This document shows positions 1-9,335 of a DNA stretch of 49,213 nt, piece after piece (the first letter of the stretch is position 1; each line of letters opens with the position of its first letter). The notes beneath the pieces were generated by a model. It did not search any database, had not been told where the DNA came from, and saw nothing but the letters and a program-made list of their open reading frames with translations. The stretch is from assembly GCA_964447535.1 (NCBI GenBank), contig CAYUST010000009.1, forward strand, positions 1-49,213, written 5' to 3'. The stretch comes from CAYUST01 sp964447535. Lineage in GTDB: Bacteria; Patescibacteriota; Gracilibacteria; Absconditabacterales; Absconditicoccaceae. The translations under genes and the position numbers were made by a program.

Positions 1-1907
1 TACCACAAACATTCTCGTATAGCAACGGTAGAACAATCGTTGTTTCTGATATTGGTGGATGAAATTTTAAAGTAGTTTACGATGTAGTATCTGGTAATCC
101 CTTGATTTTCAGAACTATTGTTGGTTCATTGGTAATCAATGGTCCTGCTACCTTCCCTTCTGTAAATGTTAGTTATCCAGGACTTCAAGGATTGGAGACT
201 TTCCCTGGTCCATTGGGAGGAGATGATGTAGATTTGACGAATAGTACAACTATTGATTTCAGCTTGAGAACAATCAAACTTTCTAAAGACACCTTCAGCT
301 TTACCTATCTAGATACAGATAGTGATGGCGATGGCGTGATTGATTGTGATGATAATTGTATTGAAACACCAAATAATGATCAAGCTGATGCAGATCAAGA
401 TGGTATTGGTGATGTTTGTGATGCACCAGATTGTGGTAATGGAGTCACAGAAGAAGGTGAAGGATGTGATATGTGAGAAGGAAACACCGACGGCTGTGAA
501 GCAGGATATGGACAGAGCTGTGAGTATTGCTCACTCTCTTGTACTCCTCAAGAATACAACGGTCCTTACTGTGGTGATGAAATCCTCAATGGAGATGAAC
601 AATGTGATGATGGAAACACCAATGATAATGATGGATGTAGCAGTATGTGTTATGTTGAACATGGTTGAGATGGTGATGGCGATGGCGACTGAGATTGAGA
701 CGGTGATGGTGATGGTGACGGAGACGCATGTACTGATGTAGTAGATTCTTTCTTTGATGTCTTCGCTGCTGCTAATAGTTCTGAAGGTGGAAGCCCACTT
801 GGTACAGTAACCGTACAAGTTGGTGATGTACTTACCGTTTCAGCTGCGAGTGATGACACGTGGTCTGCAGGAGCAGATGATCGTACAAGTAACGCTAATG
901 GTCTCACTGCAGGTAATATCTATGGTGGTGACTATGGATTATATGGATCATTCCCTTATGGTGCACTCGTAGGTCGTATCAATGGAGGAGCATGGTTTTT
1001 GATAGGCACCTATTTCAATGGGGTGGTTACTGAAGCGGGGACGCTTGAGTTGGTATACTGGGATAGCAATAATTGAGATAACGATGGCTCTGTAGCAGTT
1101 ACCGTGAGTGTTGAATCTCCTGTGGAGTGTCCTGCATCATGTGGTGATGGCGAAGTAAATCAAGAACGAGAGCAATGTGATGATGGAAATAATGAAAACG
1201 GTGATGGATGTGATAGCGAGTGTGCGAATGAGGCATACTGCGGCAATGGGTATGTAGATGAAGGTGAGGATTGTGACCCAGGTATGGTATACAAAGTTAT
1301 GGAATACTTTGTAGACGACGGTGGTTACTGTAATGAAGTATGTGAATGGGTGCCAGATAGTTATTGTGGAGATGGAATCCTAGATCAACAAGCAGGTGAA
1401 GTTTGTGATGATGGAAATACTAACAATGGTGATGGTTGTACTAGTACCTGTGGAGGAGAAGAAACAGGTGGAGGTGGCTCTAGCAACGGTGGTTGAGATA
1501 CACCTAATGAACTTTTGGAAACAGGGCCTGAAGGTGGTAATGCACCTACAGAAGCAACAAGTGAAAGTATTGATGAAGCATGCAATGAAGATACATACAT
1601 TCTTGACAGATACGGCAAACTTTCAAAGCAGGCAGTAGAAATTGTTCATGCAATCCCTTCCAGTTATGCAATTCAATTGGGAACAAAAGCATTGAGATTT
1701 ACCACTCAATTGACTGCTATGTTGCGTGGTGCTCCTAGTGACGAAGCGAGAAATGACATGATTAGAGACTTTGTATGTAGAATTGAAATCCTCAAGGCAA
1801 AACGTGGATTGAGACACGAAAATATTGGTTTCTCTTCACAAGGTAGTGCTTTGGACTATTTGCTACAATATCTTCAAGATCTCGCAATCTTGCAGTTTAC
1901 TAAATAA
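1..1907 (+). CDS. Cys-rich secreted surface protein with LecA-like lectin domain (5' end missing)
   Basis: The frame is open from base 3 to the TAA at 1905-1907 when UGA is read as Gly, so the N-terminus lies outside the window. In order it shows a beta-rich segment, a thrombospondin-3-like calcium motif (DTDSDGDGVIDCDDNC, about 315-420), a CGDEILNGDEQCDDGN repeat (DUF4215-type), a Gly-Asp tract (663-725), a domain resembling the PA-IL/LecA galactose lectin (about 760-1110; VGDVLTVSAA, YGALVGRI and DNDGSVAVTV), three more CGDG...CDDGN repeats, a Gly/Ser linker and a helical C-terminal region of about 120 residues without a membrane anchor. It is most likely an exported adhesin stabilised by disulfides and calcium. 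The family match for the lectin domain is by eye. A terminator follows. Confidence 0.85.
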
Positions 1908-1931
1908 ACTTACCTAGGAAATTATTAACAA

Positions 1932-1970
1932 AAAACCTCGTTTTTCTCTTGAGAAGACGAGGTTTTTTTT
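1932..1970 (+). terminator. Rho-independent terminator of the surface protein gene
   Basis: Arms AACCTCGT and ACGAGGTT enclose a short loop that can itself pair partly (CTCTT/GAGAAG). The right arm runs straight into a T-run at 1963-1970. It lies 25 bases after the TAA stop. Confidence 0.85.
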
Positions 1971-2048
1971 GAGTTGTGAAAAATAAACAGTTGTAAAAAC
2001 TCCGCATTTAACTATTGAGGAATCTCTCCTTTATACTAAGATGCAACA

Positions 2049-2513
2049 ATGAAAAAATCATTCCATAATTTCTGACGACATCTGTTGGTCTTTATGCTCA
2101 TCGAGATCATTTTTGTATTACTGTTGTTTAGAGAGCTACCTGAGACCAATCTCATCACGTTAATTGGCGTATTGCACACCAGCTATTGGGTGATCTTACT
2201 CTTGGCAGGCTGGCTAAGAGAGTATCTGCACAAGGTGCGACAGAAATTTTTGGCAACGTATTTGCCGGTGTTGTACCATCTCGTTACGCATCTCTATGCA
2301 GGTCGAGCAGCAGTAGAAATGCATGCAGAGGAAGTAGGAGAGTTGCATGCAGAGCATGAATTACCTTGGATGATAGGAGGAGCTCTCTTGTTGGGTATCC
2401 TGATTTTCGCAGGTGAGTGGATGTTGCATCGCAAATTACACTGTGATACGCATCATCAAAAGGCACATGCGCATTGTCATGATGAAGAGTGTGAAGATAT
2501 GCATTCCTCCTAA
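2049..2513 (+). CDS. Small membrane protein with His-rich tail
   Basis: This encodes 154 residues starting MKKSFHNFGRHLLVFMLIEI, with UGA at codon 9 read as Gly. There are three likely membrane segments (about residues 13-28, 38-58 and 110-128), a charged stretch after the second, and a C-terminus rich in His and Cys (CDTHHQKAHAHCHDEECEDM) that could bind metal. I do not recognise the family. Its TAA overlaps the TAG of the convergent antiporter gene by a few bases. A role in metal handling beside the Ca2+/Na+ antiporter is only inference. Confidence 0.75.
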
Positions 2514-3469
2514 GCTTGACTTACCAAGTAGGTGAGATAGCCTCCATATATAGCAACCATGAGTACTCATTGCCATTTATCGACCGTGTGGCGGCTTCAG
2601 GTGTACATCGCTACGAGGAGGATAATACTTGCTGCAATAGCCATGAGAATATCGGCATTTGAACTCGCTTCAAAGGGGAGTGGACGAATAACAGCGCTAG
2701 CTCAAAGAATCCAAAAGATATTGAAGATATTTGATCACACGATGTTACCAATAGCAATATCGGTTTGCTTTTTGAAAGCAGCAACTGCAGAGGTAGCAAG
2801 CTCGGGAAGCGATGTCCCAATGGCGACCACGGTTAAGCCAATCAGTGACTGACTCACCTTGAAGAGCGTAGCAATATGTACTGCACCATCTACAATCCAT
2901 TTTCCTCCTACAATGAGTCATACTAGTCCTCCCACAATGTACATACCAGATTTCAGGGGAGAAAGAAGTTGTTCGCTATTATTTTCTTCATGATGCACAT
3001 TGCTACGTGAGACTCACCAAATATAATAAAAGAAAATAACAAAGAAACTCAGCAAAACCAAACCATCACTTCTCGAAAGTCCAGAAAAGGTCGTGCCATC
3101 AATGAGATAGTCATTAGCAAGCACACCCAACATCAACGCTGCAAGCAAACTAAACGGTATTTCATGATGTACGGTTTGTTTTTTGGCTGCGATGGGATAG
3201 ATGATTGCGCTAATACCCAAGATCAAAAAGATATTGGCAATATTACTTCAGATGATGTTGCCTATGGCAATCTCCGTATTACCATTGGTAGTGGCTACCA
3301 TGTTGATCACAAATTCTGGTGCAGAAGTACCAAATGCCACAATAGTGAGTCCTACGACGATACTAGAAATATGCATTCTCCTAGCTACGCTAGATGCTCC
3401 ATCTACGAGGAGATCCGCACCTTTGATGAGAAGAAAAAAACCAATCACAAACAAAATATAAATGAGCAT
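2510..3469 (-). CDS. CaCA-family calcium/sodium antiporter
   Basis: The 319-residue protein is close to the usual length of YrbG-type exchangers. The two inverted alpha repeats of the family are visible: VAFGTSAPEF near residue 46 and VAIGTSLPEL near residue 220, each followed by a G-N-I-x-G-S-N-I-x-N-I-F motif. The N-terminal GADLLVDGA and the matching GGKWIVDGA open the two halves. Seven UGA codons fall on Gly, including the Gly of both GSNI motifs, which makes this a strong test of the recoding. About ten membrane helices are expected. It should exchange Ca2+ for Na+ across the cytoplasmic membrane. No Shine-Dalgarno sequence precedes the ATG. The stop is TAG. Confidence 0.93.
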
Positions 3470-3530
3470 GGTGAGGAGAATACATTAAAACTACTTAGAT
3501 ATATACATAATTCACCCTCTCTTTGCAAAT

Positions 3531-3560
3531 AAAAAAGCCATCCGGAGTTCCGGACGGCTT
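3531..3560 (-). terminator. Terminator for the minus-strand gene ending at 3564
   Basis: Arms AAGCCATCCGG (3535-3545) and CCGGACGGCTT (3550-3560) have one mismatch and a four-base loop. On the minus strand the hairpin is followed by a T-run (the A-run at 3531-3536 on the plus strand). Confidence 0.8.
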
Positions 3561-3563
3561 ATC

Positions 3564-3941
3564 TTATCCTTGTAAGATAAGAATTTTTTCAAGTGAGTAG
3601 ACAAACTCCCAATCAATTCCTCCCATTTTGTGGTTGTAATTGTGGGGTTTGCCAAACCCTGATGCAATTTTTTCGACCTCTAGTACTGGCCTCCCAATAC
3701 TATGGTATGGTCTGTTACCTCCCAGTGTGCTGATGACCATCACATGCTCTTGCACTTGAGCAAGCTCTAGTATCAGCTTACGGACACTTGGTTCGGGCTG
3801 AAAGCCATGCTCGACGCAATAGTGCTTCCATAGCCGAGCAATCCGTAAGTGAATGTTCTTCGCTTGCAGGAGAGGAGCGTATACTTTGATCGGTGCTCCT
3901 GTTTCCTTGCGACATCCGAAGAATGGACAACGTCCCATCAC
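3564..3941 (-). CDS. Conserved-looking hypothetical protein with N-terminal Cys pair
   Basis: It encodes 125 residues from GTG at 3941 or ATG at 3938 (MGRCPFFGCRKETG). The N-terminal CPFFGC could be half of a metal site; the remainder is a mixed alpha/beta protein with an HSIGRPVLEVEKI segment. I do not recognise a family. None of its roughly eleven glycines uses UGA. The start codon overlaps the UGA that ends the upstream membrane ORF in a TGATG arrangement, which in standard-code bacteria would signal translational coupling. A terminator follows the TAA. Confidence 0.65.
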   Translation of the reverse strand: MMGRCPFFGCRKETGAPIKVYAPLLQAKNIHLRIARLWKHYCVEHGFQPEPSVRKLILELAQVQEHVMVISTLGGNRPYHSIGRPVLEVEKIASGFGKPHNYNHKMGGIDWEFVYSLEKILILQG

Positions 3942-4150
3942 TTGGGTGGGGTCGTGGGTGAGTTCATTTTTTGGTAGATGAAGTAACCTACTACCACGAG
4001 TACGAGGGTAATTATTGGATTGCTAATAAAAAATCCTAGCACACCCACCGCCATCTGGAGCACAAAAAGTGCAAACAGAATTATAATTACCCAAACAATC
4101 CAATGTAATTTTTTTTTGTTAGTCATATGTTTTTGATTTTGTGAAAACAT
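3938..4150 (-). CDS. Small membrane protein whose apparent stop is UGA
   Basis: About 70 residues from ATG 4150 (or 62 from ATG 4126): a lysine-rich start, two hydrophobic segments (WIVWVIIILFALFVLQMAV and NPIITLVLVVVGYFIY) and a Pro/Thr tail. The in-frame UGA at 3940-3938 is exactly where a stop is expected, overlapping the next gene's start. If UGA is Gly here as elsewhere, translation runs on for about 58 codons in a frame that does not look coding, to a TAG at 3769-3767. The coordinates given assume termination at UGA. Family unknown. Confidence 0.6.
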   Translation of the reverse strand: MFSQNQKHMTNKKKLHWIVWVIIILFALFVLQMAVGVLGFFISNPIITLVLVVVGYFIYQKMNSPTTPPK

Positions 4151-4190
4151 TGTAATTATCTTACGTAATTTGTCAATACCTGATTTTCTA

Positions 4191-4907
4191 TTAAAAGAAC
4201 AGCAGTTTCACCCCAATGATGCCCAAAAAGGTAACTACAATGAGACGGAAGGTTTGCTGGGGAATATTATTTACCATACGTTTGGCAAATCGCGCTCCGG
4301 CGAATGAAGTAGGTATGAGGAGCAATAAACTTCGTCGATGCACTGTGGTGAGGGTGACGCCATCCATGGCATAGGTGATAATACGAACACTATCGACGAC
4401 AATACCTATTGCTCCAGCAGTAGCTATGTATACCGACTTGGGGAGACCAAACGCATTGAGGAATAAGGCACGGAGAGGTCCTCAGATGCCAAATACTCCT
4501 GCACAAAATCACGAAATACTACCACCGACGAGTGCAGATGTGGTGGTCGCTGGCACCCTGAAATGAGGCATCCAAAAAAGAAAAACAGCATACAAGAGCA
4601 GAAACCCACCCAGCAGACGGAGCATAGGATCAAGGGGTATATCAAGCGACAGACGTGCTCCACAATAGCCTACGATGATACCAATACCGCCAAACAATAC
4701 AATCAACCTCGTACTTCGCCCTTCACGAAAGAGGAGTACTTTCCAGAGATCTCCAAACCAGTGTACGATAGCTACCAAAAAAATTGCTTCTACGGGTGGC
4801 ATAAAAAAAATAACGAGTGGAATCATAATGGTGGATAACCCGAATCACGTTATCGTCCCTATACAACTAGCTAACAAGGTCAGTATAATTAGCAAACCGA
4901 TTTCCAT
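4191..4907 (-). CDS. TauE/SafE-family membrane permease (sulfite/anion exporter type)
   Basis: It encodes 238 residues starting MEIGLLIILTLLASC. The family's first conserved turn, GTITGFGLSTI, contains a UGA-encoded Gly. The second repeat, FCAGVFGIGGPL, contains two more. About eight hydrophobic segments fit the family, whose members move sulfite, sulfonates or other anions across the cytoplasmic membrane; the substrate cannot be told from sequence. A weak GTGAG precedes the ATG. It lies 18 bases downstream of the zinc-ribbon gene on the same strand, suggesting one transcript. Confidence 0.9.
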
Positions 4908-4925
4908 CTCACTCACAAAAATAAA

Positions 4926-5192
4926 TTAGTACTTCCATCTTTTCAGATGGGGGATATTCCATCTAGTAAGTTTTCTCATAAACCAACTATATCATTGTTT
5001 TTTCATTGCATCTTCTACTATGTTTTGAAATTCATGGACATCATTGCCATCATAACAAAACCTGCCATCACGAAAACAAAGACTACAATAGCATTGACTA
5101 ATGCTACCATCTTGTTCTGTACCGCCTCATTTACCACTCGGGTCTTTCTGAAGTGGCATACCACATGACTGACATTGTTTTGGAAATGACAT
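4926..5192 (-). CDS. Putative zinc-ribbon protein
   Basis: It has 88 residues. Cysteines at 7, 10, 33, 35 and 38 (CQSCGMPL and CYCSLCF) plus the KDPSGKGGTEQDGS linker match the small bacterial 'putative zinc ribbon' family (PF12674 type). Function is unknown beyond likely Zn binding. Two UGA codons encode Gly, one of them in the linker between the two Cys clusters. It sits 15 bases after the DUF1761-like gene and 18 before the TauE-like gene. Confidence 0.85.
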
Positions 5193-5207
5193 GAAATAGA
5201 GTTACGC

Positions 5208-5648
5208 TTAAAACAAAATGTACCATAATGCAGTGGTAAGGAGTGTGCTGAGTAACGTGTTTCATGCAATAAGTCGAAGCATTTGCATGTTGCAAGTTGA
5301 CCATGCAGTCTGACTCATATTTGCTGGCAGAATAAACACCGCCCAAACCACCATAGCAAACAAAAGTCCACTTGTCATATCAGTCCGCCCTCACATCTGT
5401 AATGCTTGTCCAAGTCCTATGAAATACAGAATTCTACTGAGTATTTCTCGTGGCATAGAGCGCATCATGCCAGCTTTTTTCTCGGCATCTGTGAGTCATT
5501 CCATTTTGATTCCCATTCGCTTACCATACTGATGACCAAAAAGAGTAGGACTGTATCGAATCATACCAACGATACTTGATACAACGACGCCAACTACTAC
5601 AAACCACCAGTTGGTTGTAGCAAGAAGATTAATAATGGGATTATTCAT
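5208..5648 (-). CDS. DUF1761-like membrane protein
   Basis: It encodes 146 residues with about four membrane segments. The opening (NWWFVVVGVVVSSIVGMIRYSPTLF followed by GLTDAEKK) follows the DUF1761 layout of a Trp-containing helix, an aromatic YSPTLFG segment and a GLT-D linker. Three UGA codons encode Gly, including the one in GLTDAEKK. The molecular function of the family is unknown. The leader is A/T-rich (TTTATTCTTAATTTTT) with no Shine-Dalgarno sequence. Confidence 0.75.
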
Positions 5649-5669
5649 ATGAAAAATTAAGAATAAAAA

Positions 5670-6062
5670 CTACCCTTGGGGTTGCATCCAGAACAATTCC
5701 CGGATATGGCCATCTAGATCTTCGAAATCTTTGCCATACATAAATCCATGATCGTATGATTTCAATGCTTTGCCTCACGCTCAAATTGCTTTGGCATAGA
5801 GTGCATCTACTGCCTCTTTGCTCTCAAGTTGTACTGCATTGAGCACTTCACAAGTACGATGACTATCCGCTATAGTTTTGTCTCCAATAAATCATTGAGT
5901 AAATTCGTGCGTGAGGAGCATCACATACAATGAGTTGTCATAGCCCATACCGCTCGCTTGCTCGTTGCTATAATTGGGATTTTTGACGAATTCAATTGCT
6001 TCATAAAATGCAGTCGCTTTTGTAAGATCTGCAACGGGGAGATTGATATAGACGGTAGCCAT
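5670..6062 (-). CDS. VOC (glyoxalase-fold) family protein
   Basis: The 130-residue protein starts MATVYINLPVADLTKATAFY, typical of single-domain VOC proteins in which a beta strand is followed by an x-D-L-x-K-x-x-x-F-Y helix. The second half has the repeat (ALYAKAIGAGGKALKSYDHG) and ends with DLDGHIRELFWM, where DGH and E match the usual metal-ligand pattern. Three UGA codons are Gly. Enzymatic role and substrate are unknown; relatives act in glyoxalase, dioxygenase or resistance reactions. No Shine-Dalgarno sequence. It is one of several VOC/SRPBCC genes on this strand. Confidence 0.88.
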
Positions 6063-6088
6063 GTGGGGAAAAGGAAGAATAAAATAAA

Positions 6089-6772
6089 CTAGATATCTTT
6101 TTTGAATAATATGTTTCTGCCATCACGCAGTGCTTGCTTGATTATGAAGTTAAATCTATTGAAATCGAGACATAAATCAAAGTCAGTCGCAGGTACTCCT
6201 ATTTCATTGAACAGATACTGGTAGGCAGAAGTTTTGGTAAGCATATCCCTTATTTGCAGTTCTGAAACGGTCTTGCCTTCCAAGCAATCACGAAGATAAT
6301 ACGCAAGCATCAGGTCTTCGTTTTCTGCTTCATCTTTGCTAGGGGAGGTAGATACCAAGGAAACATACTCAGGCTGAGTTTGCTTGATGTAACGAATAAT
6401 TGCTTCTGCATTCACAAAACTTCCCGTAAGCAGTTCTGTCGCCTGGGTAGCCAAGAGCATACCCTTCGTGCCGTTGGAGGTAGTATGCACAATAGTTTTG
6501 CCCGTGAAATCTTGCGTTGTTATTTCCGTTGGACTATTTCAAAAATCAAATCAATCAGGTTTGATGCCTCACCTTTCACCAGCTAATATATAGTTGGGAT
6601 GTTTGCATTTGAGTGCATATGCTTCATCCAAGGTTTGTGCAAGTAAGATGCGTGTTGCACCACGATCAAACATATAACACTCCGTACTAAATGCACGAAA
6701 TACATCTATGATGACGGTGAGTCATTTTGCATTGACTGCCTCTTCGACAGAGGGGATGAGAGTAATTTCCAT
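6089..6772 (-). CDS. comB: ComB-family 2-phosphosulfolactate phosphatase-like protein
   Basis: This encodes 227 residues. The family's motifs are in order: DVFRAFST (residues 23-30), ERGGIKPDGFDFGNSP, and TTSNGTKG, a signature of the family. Four UGA codons give Gly inside these motifs. ComB removes phosphate from 2-phosphosulfolactate in coenzyme M synthesis and needs Mg2+. Nothing else of that pathway is in the window, so the true substrate in this organism is open. It starts three bases after the stop of the PhnB-like gene, so the two are probably cotranscribed. Confidence 0.9.
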
Positions 6773-6775
6773 ACG

Positions 6776-7636
6776 CTATTTCTGATACAAATCTGCAATC
6801 ACGATTTTCTTCATCTGCATCATTGCTTGCATCGCAAAATCAGCTTTTACTTTGTCTTCTTGAAACAATGCATCAGGAAGTCATATAGGGAAAATCTGTC
6901 GACTCACACCGTATTTGTCTTTGCATCGTCCGCATTGTACTTCTGTGCCACCATCGAGTGCAAGCTGCTCTCGATACATATCTATCTCTGCTTGGTCTAT
7001 ACAGGAGACGGCAAGAGAAATGCCATCGGTGAAATTGAACTTATGATCCATTCAGCTATCCATGGCGATGAAGAGTTGATTGACCAGTGTAAACTCTGCG
7101 TGTGCTATATGGTCAGGTTTATCCGGCCCTCCCATAGCGCCATACGTATGAATTTGGCCTTGGCTACTTGCAGGGAAGAGAGAGATGTATTTGTTCATAG
7201 CTTCCTGAGCTTTGCCATCGTTTGCTCCAATGAACATCAAACTAGGAATCAACTGATGTGCAATATGTTCCGCATTATCATCATACATGACTTGTCGACT
7301 CACACCGAACTTATCATTACATCGACCATATGCTTTGCTTCGAGGATAGGCATCATATGCCATCATCACGGTGCCACCATCGCTGAGTTTGTCCCAGATC
7401 TCTTTGGTGAGGTCTATGTCTCTGATCCATAAACTAAATGAAATTGCAGGAGTGAGCGTCGCTCCAGGGTTGTTGCCTCCATTGAGCATCGCAATTGATT
7501 GCCCAAAAATTTCACATTCAGTAACTACTGGATTAGTTTTGGTGATTCTTGCGTTTGGAAAAATGCCTGTATAATAGTCAGCTATTTCTTTTGCATTATC
7601 GATGCATCGGATGAAAGGGGTGATTTTGTGTGACAT
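6776..7636 (-). CDS. Tandem PhnB-like VOC protein (two domains)
   Basis: The 286-residue protein is built of two homologous halves: MSHKITPFIRCIDNAKEIAD with GIFPNARI, and SLMFIGANDGKAQEAMNKYI with SLFPASSQ. Each half carries the DGGTxxxxxxx(C/S)xDKFGVSRQ segment typical of PhnB/3-demethylubiquinone-methyltransferase-like VOC proteins. UGA codons give Gly at the domain junction and in the last strand. Function unknown. The start was set at the ATG of MSHKITPF because residues upstream of it do not fit the fold. The stop is TAG. Confidence 0.9.
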
Positions 7637-7664
7637 GTATGTGGATTGGTTAAAACAAAGTTTG

Positions 7665-7883
7665 CTACCAATTAAACCTAAAATTAAGGTCATCTGTAGT
7701 TACTTCCGCTTCTTGTTTTCTCAGTTTATCATGGTGTTTGGCAAGGAGGATACTCTGAAGTACTTCTTCATTCGTTCTTCTTTTCATGTTTGCTATCATT
7801 CTTTTGGGGTCAAATACTTCTGCAAGTTTTAATGAAGCTGAGGATTCAGCTGGTGTGTGAGGCTCCAACGAAAGTTTTTCCAT
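7665..7883 (-). CDS. Small charged hypothetical protein
   Basis: It encodes 72 residues (MEKLSLEPHTPAESSASLKL...), mostly helical and strongly charged with no Gly, no Cys and no hydrophobic segment. The start at 7883 gives a compact protein between two clear genes; a longer frame to 8009 would overlap the YdeI-like gene. I do not recognise it. It ends in TAG 28 bases before the PhnB-like gene. Confidence 0.55.
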   Translation of the reverse strand: MEKLSLEPHTPAESSASLKLAEVFDPKRMIANMKRRTNEEVLQSILLAKHHDKLRKQEAEVTTDDLNFRFNW

Positions 7884-7920
7884 AACGATATATAAATAAT
7901 AAAGTATGCAATTGGGTATA

Positions 7921-8199
7921 TTATTTGAACCGTTTCTTTGCACTTTCTCTATGATGTGGGCAACCTGGCCGACAACAGGGTCTTTTTTTGCCACTGAGCA
8001 GATCTTCACAGAGACGAGTGATGTGTTCTTGTCTGGTTTCTGCTTTCTTGACTATCGTCACCCAGCAAATCCATTCATTGCGAGCGAGGGGAGTGAGGGA
8101 GTTCCATTTTTCCAATACATCGGGATGAGCGCGCAATGTTGCTTCAATATCATCTGGCAGTTCGTGGATTGTACCAGCTATTATTTGTTCTTTAACCAT
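7921..8199 (-). CDS. YdeI/OmpD-associated (OmdA) domain protein
   Basis: The 92-residue protein has the family pattern LPDDIEATLRAHPDVLEKW, then SLTPLARNEWICWV and KKAETRQEHITRL. In larger proteins this domain sits at the C-terminus. A tail rich in Cys, Arg and His (RPCCRPGCPHHRESAKKR) follows. The start at ATG 8199 (MVKEQ) matches the domain; ATG 8235 is also possible and would overlap the preceding gene by 11 bases. The domain is linked by name to bacteriocin protection, but its activity is not established. Confidence 0.8.
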   Translation of the reverse strand: MVKEQIIAGTIHELPDDIEATLRAHPDVLEKWNSLTPLARNEWICWVTIVKKAETRQEHITRLCEDLLSGKKRPCCRPGCPHHRESAKKRFK

Positions 8200-8224
8200 G
8201 TGAATACAGTGGATAAATTTCTTT

Positions 8225-9241
8225 CTACATCTCATTTATAATATCATAACTCATATCCATATTCCCAACGATTGCAAAGCCAATAACCTTTTTGACTCCT
8301 TCCTTTTTGAGCTTTTTCGCAGTTTCATTGAGGGTAGCCCCTGAACCAACGAAATCGTCGATGAGGAGGACTTTTTGATAACTACCTGCTTGGGCATCGC
8401 GGATATATATAGTGTGCTGGGCGTTGGCAACCCTTTCTTCACGTTTCTTGAGGGATTTTTGAGGTATCTTCATAGATCCTTCGTAGAACTTTTTGATGGA
8501 GATACGTGGCAAATCAATATCTTGCAGCGCTTCATCTAGCATATGCAAAAGCTGCCATTGACGGGTAATGGTAGCTGGGACAAAGGCAAGTGCGTCAACC
8601 TTTTCGTGTTGGATGAGGCACTTGAGCTGATTGAGAAACAGAGTAATAGAGGCGAGTAGACCTTTGCGATTTTGTGATTGCTTAGCATAGAAGGTCATTT
8701 CTGCTAGCTTTCCCCTACCGAAATCCATCCGCTTGTACTGGTCTGCATAGTAGATATGATCCAATGAACTATTACCCATGTTGTTTTTGAAAGCCTTAGT
8801 TGCATCCAGGACACCGCAAGCATTGCGTAGTGAGTTGATATGCTTGGCAATGCGGAGATAACTCTCAGCTTTTTGTACAGGGTCGAGTCACCTTGCTTCA
8901 CACCAGCGTATAAGTCCAGAGTGCCCCTGCAAAACTGTCCCTTGAGGGGTATACTTTAGGAAGGAATCATTTAGGAGTTGGGTTTGCTGATAGGTCAAAG
9001 ATGAGAGTTCTTTACTGTCTTTTGTCTGTAGTTGTTTCGAGGTATTTTTTAGACAGTACTTAGCTTGGGGTCCCACACCTACTTTTTCAAGATCCCCCTG
9101 GTCGAGGAGTGCCTTGATGTACCTATGCAAGATTGCCCTACTAAGACCGGTTAGCTGTGCTAGTTGGGTCACTCCCAAACGTTCACTTGTGGTAAAGTGA
9201 TGAAGTATTTTTTGTAAGGTGGTTGGACGATAGGTTGTCAT
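8225..9241 (-). CDS. Winged-helix / phosphoribosyltransferase fusion regulator (PurR-like architecture)
   Basis: The 338-residue protein joins an N-terminal winged helix (about residues 8-60: GVTQLAQLTGLSRAILHRYI then GDLEKVG) to a C-terminal type I phosphoribosyltransferase fold. The PRPP-binding signature VLLIDDFVGSGATLNE lies near residues 288-303. A single UGA, in the linker, is Gly. Bacillus PurR has the same order of domains and uses the PRT part to sense PRPP rather than as an enzyme, so a nucleotide-responsive repressor is the likeliest role; this is inference. An inverted-repeat array directly upstream could be its operator. The PRT part also recalls ComF. The stop is TAG. Confidence 0.82.
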
Positions 9242-9250
9242 GATTATTTT

Positions 9251-9300
9251 GTTACTATAAACAGTATACTATATAGTGTATACAGTAGATAGTATATAGT
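9251..9300 (-). promoter_or_regulatory. Inverted-repeat array upstream of the winged-helix/PRT gene (candidate operator)
   Basis: The A/T-rich leader holds a perfect 10-base palindrome ACTATATAGT (9268-9277) nested in the longer imperfect dyad TATACTATATAGTGTATA. Related half-sites (ACTATA, AGTATA, TATAGT) recur on both sides. It ends about 10 bases upstream of the ATG at 9241, where bound protein would block transcription. Autoregulation by the adjacent winged-helix protein is inferred. Confidence 0.55.
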
Positions 9301-9335
9301 AATTATGTTAAAAAGCAAATCAATTTTAAGTATGT

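Noticed and set aside
6827..7432. A 201-residue plus-strand frame.
   Set aside because: It is the antisense of the tandem PhnB-like gene, which has family motifs on the minus strand.
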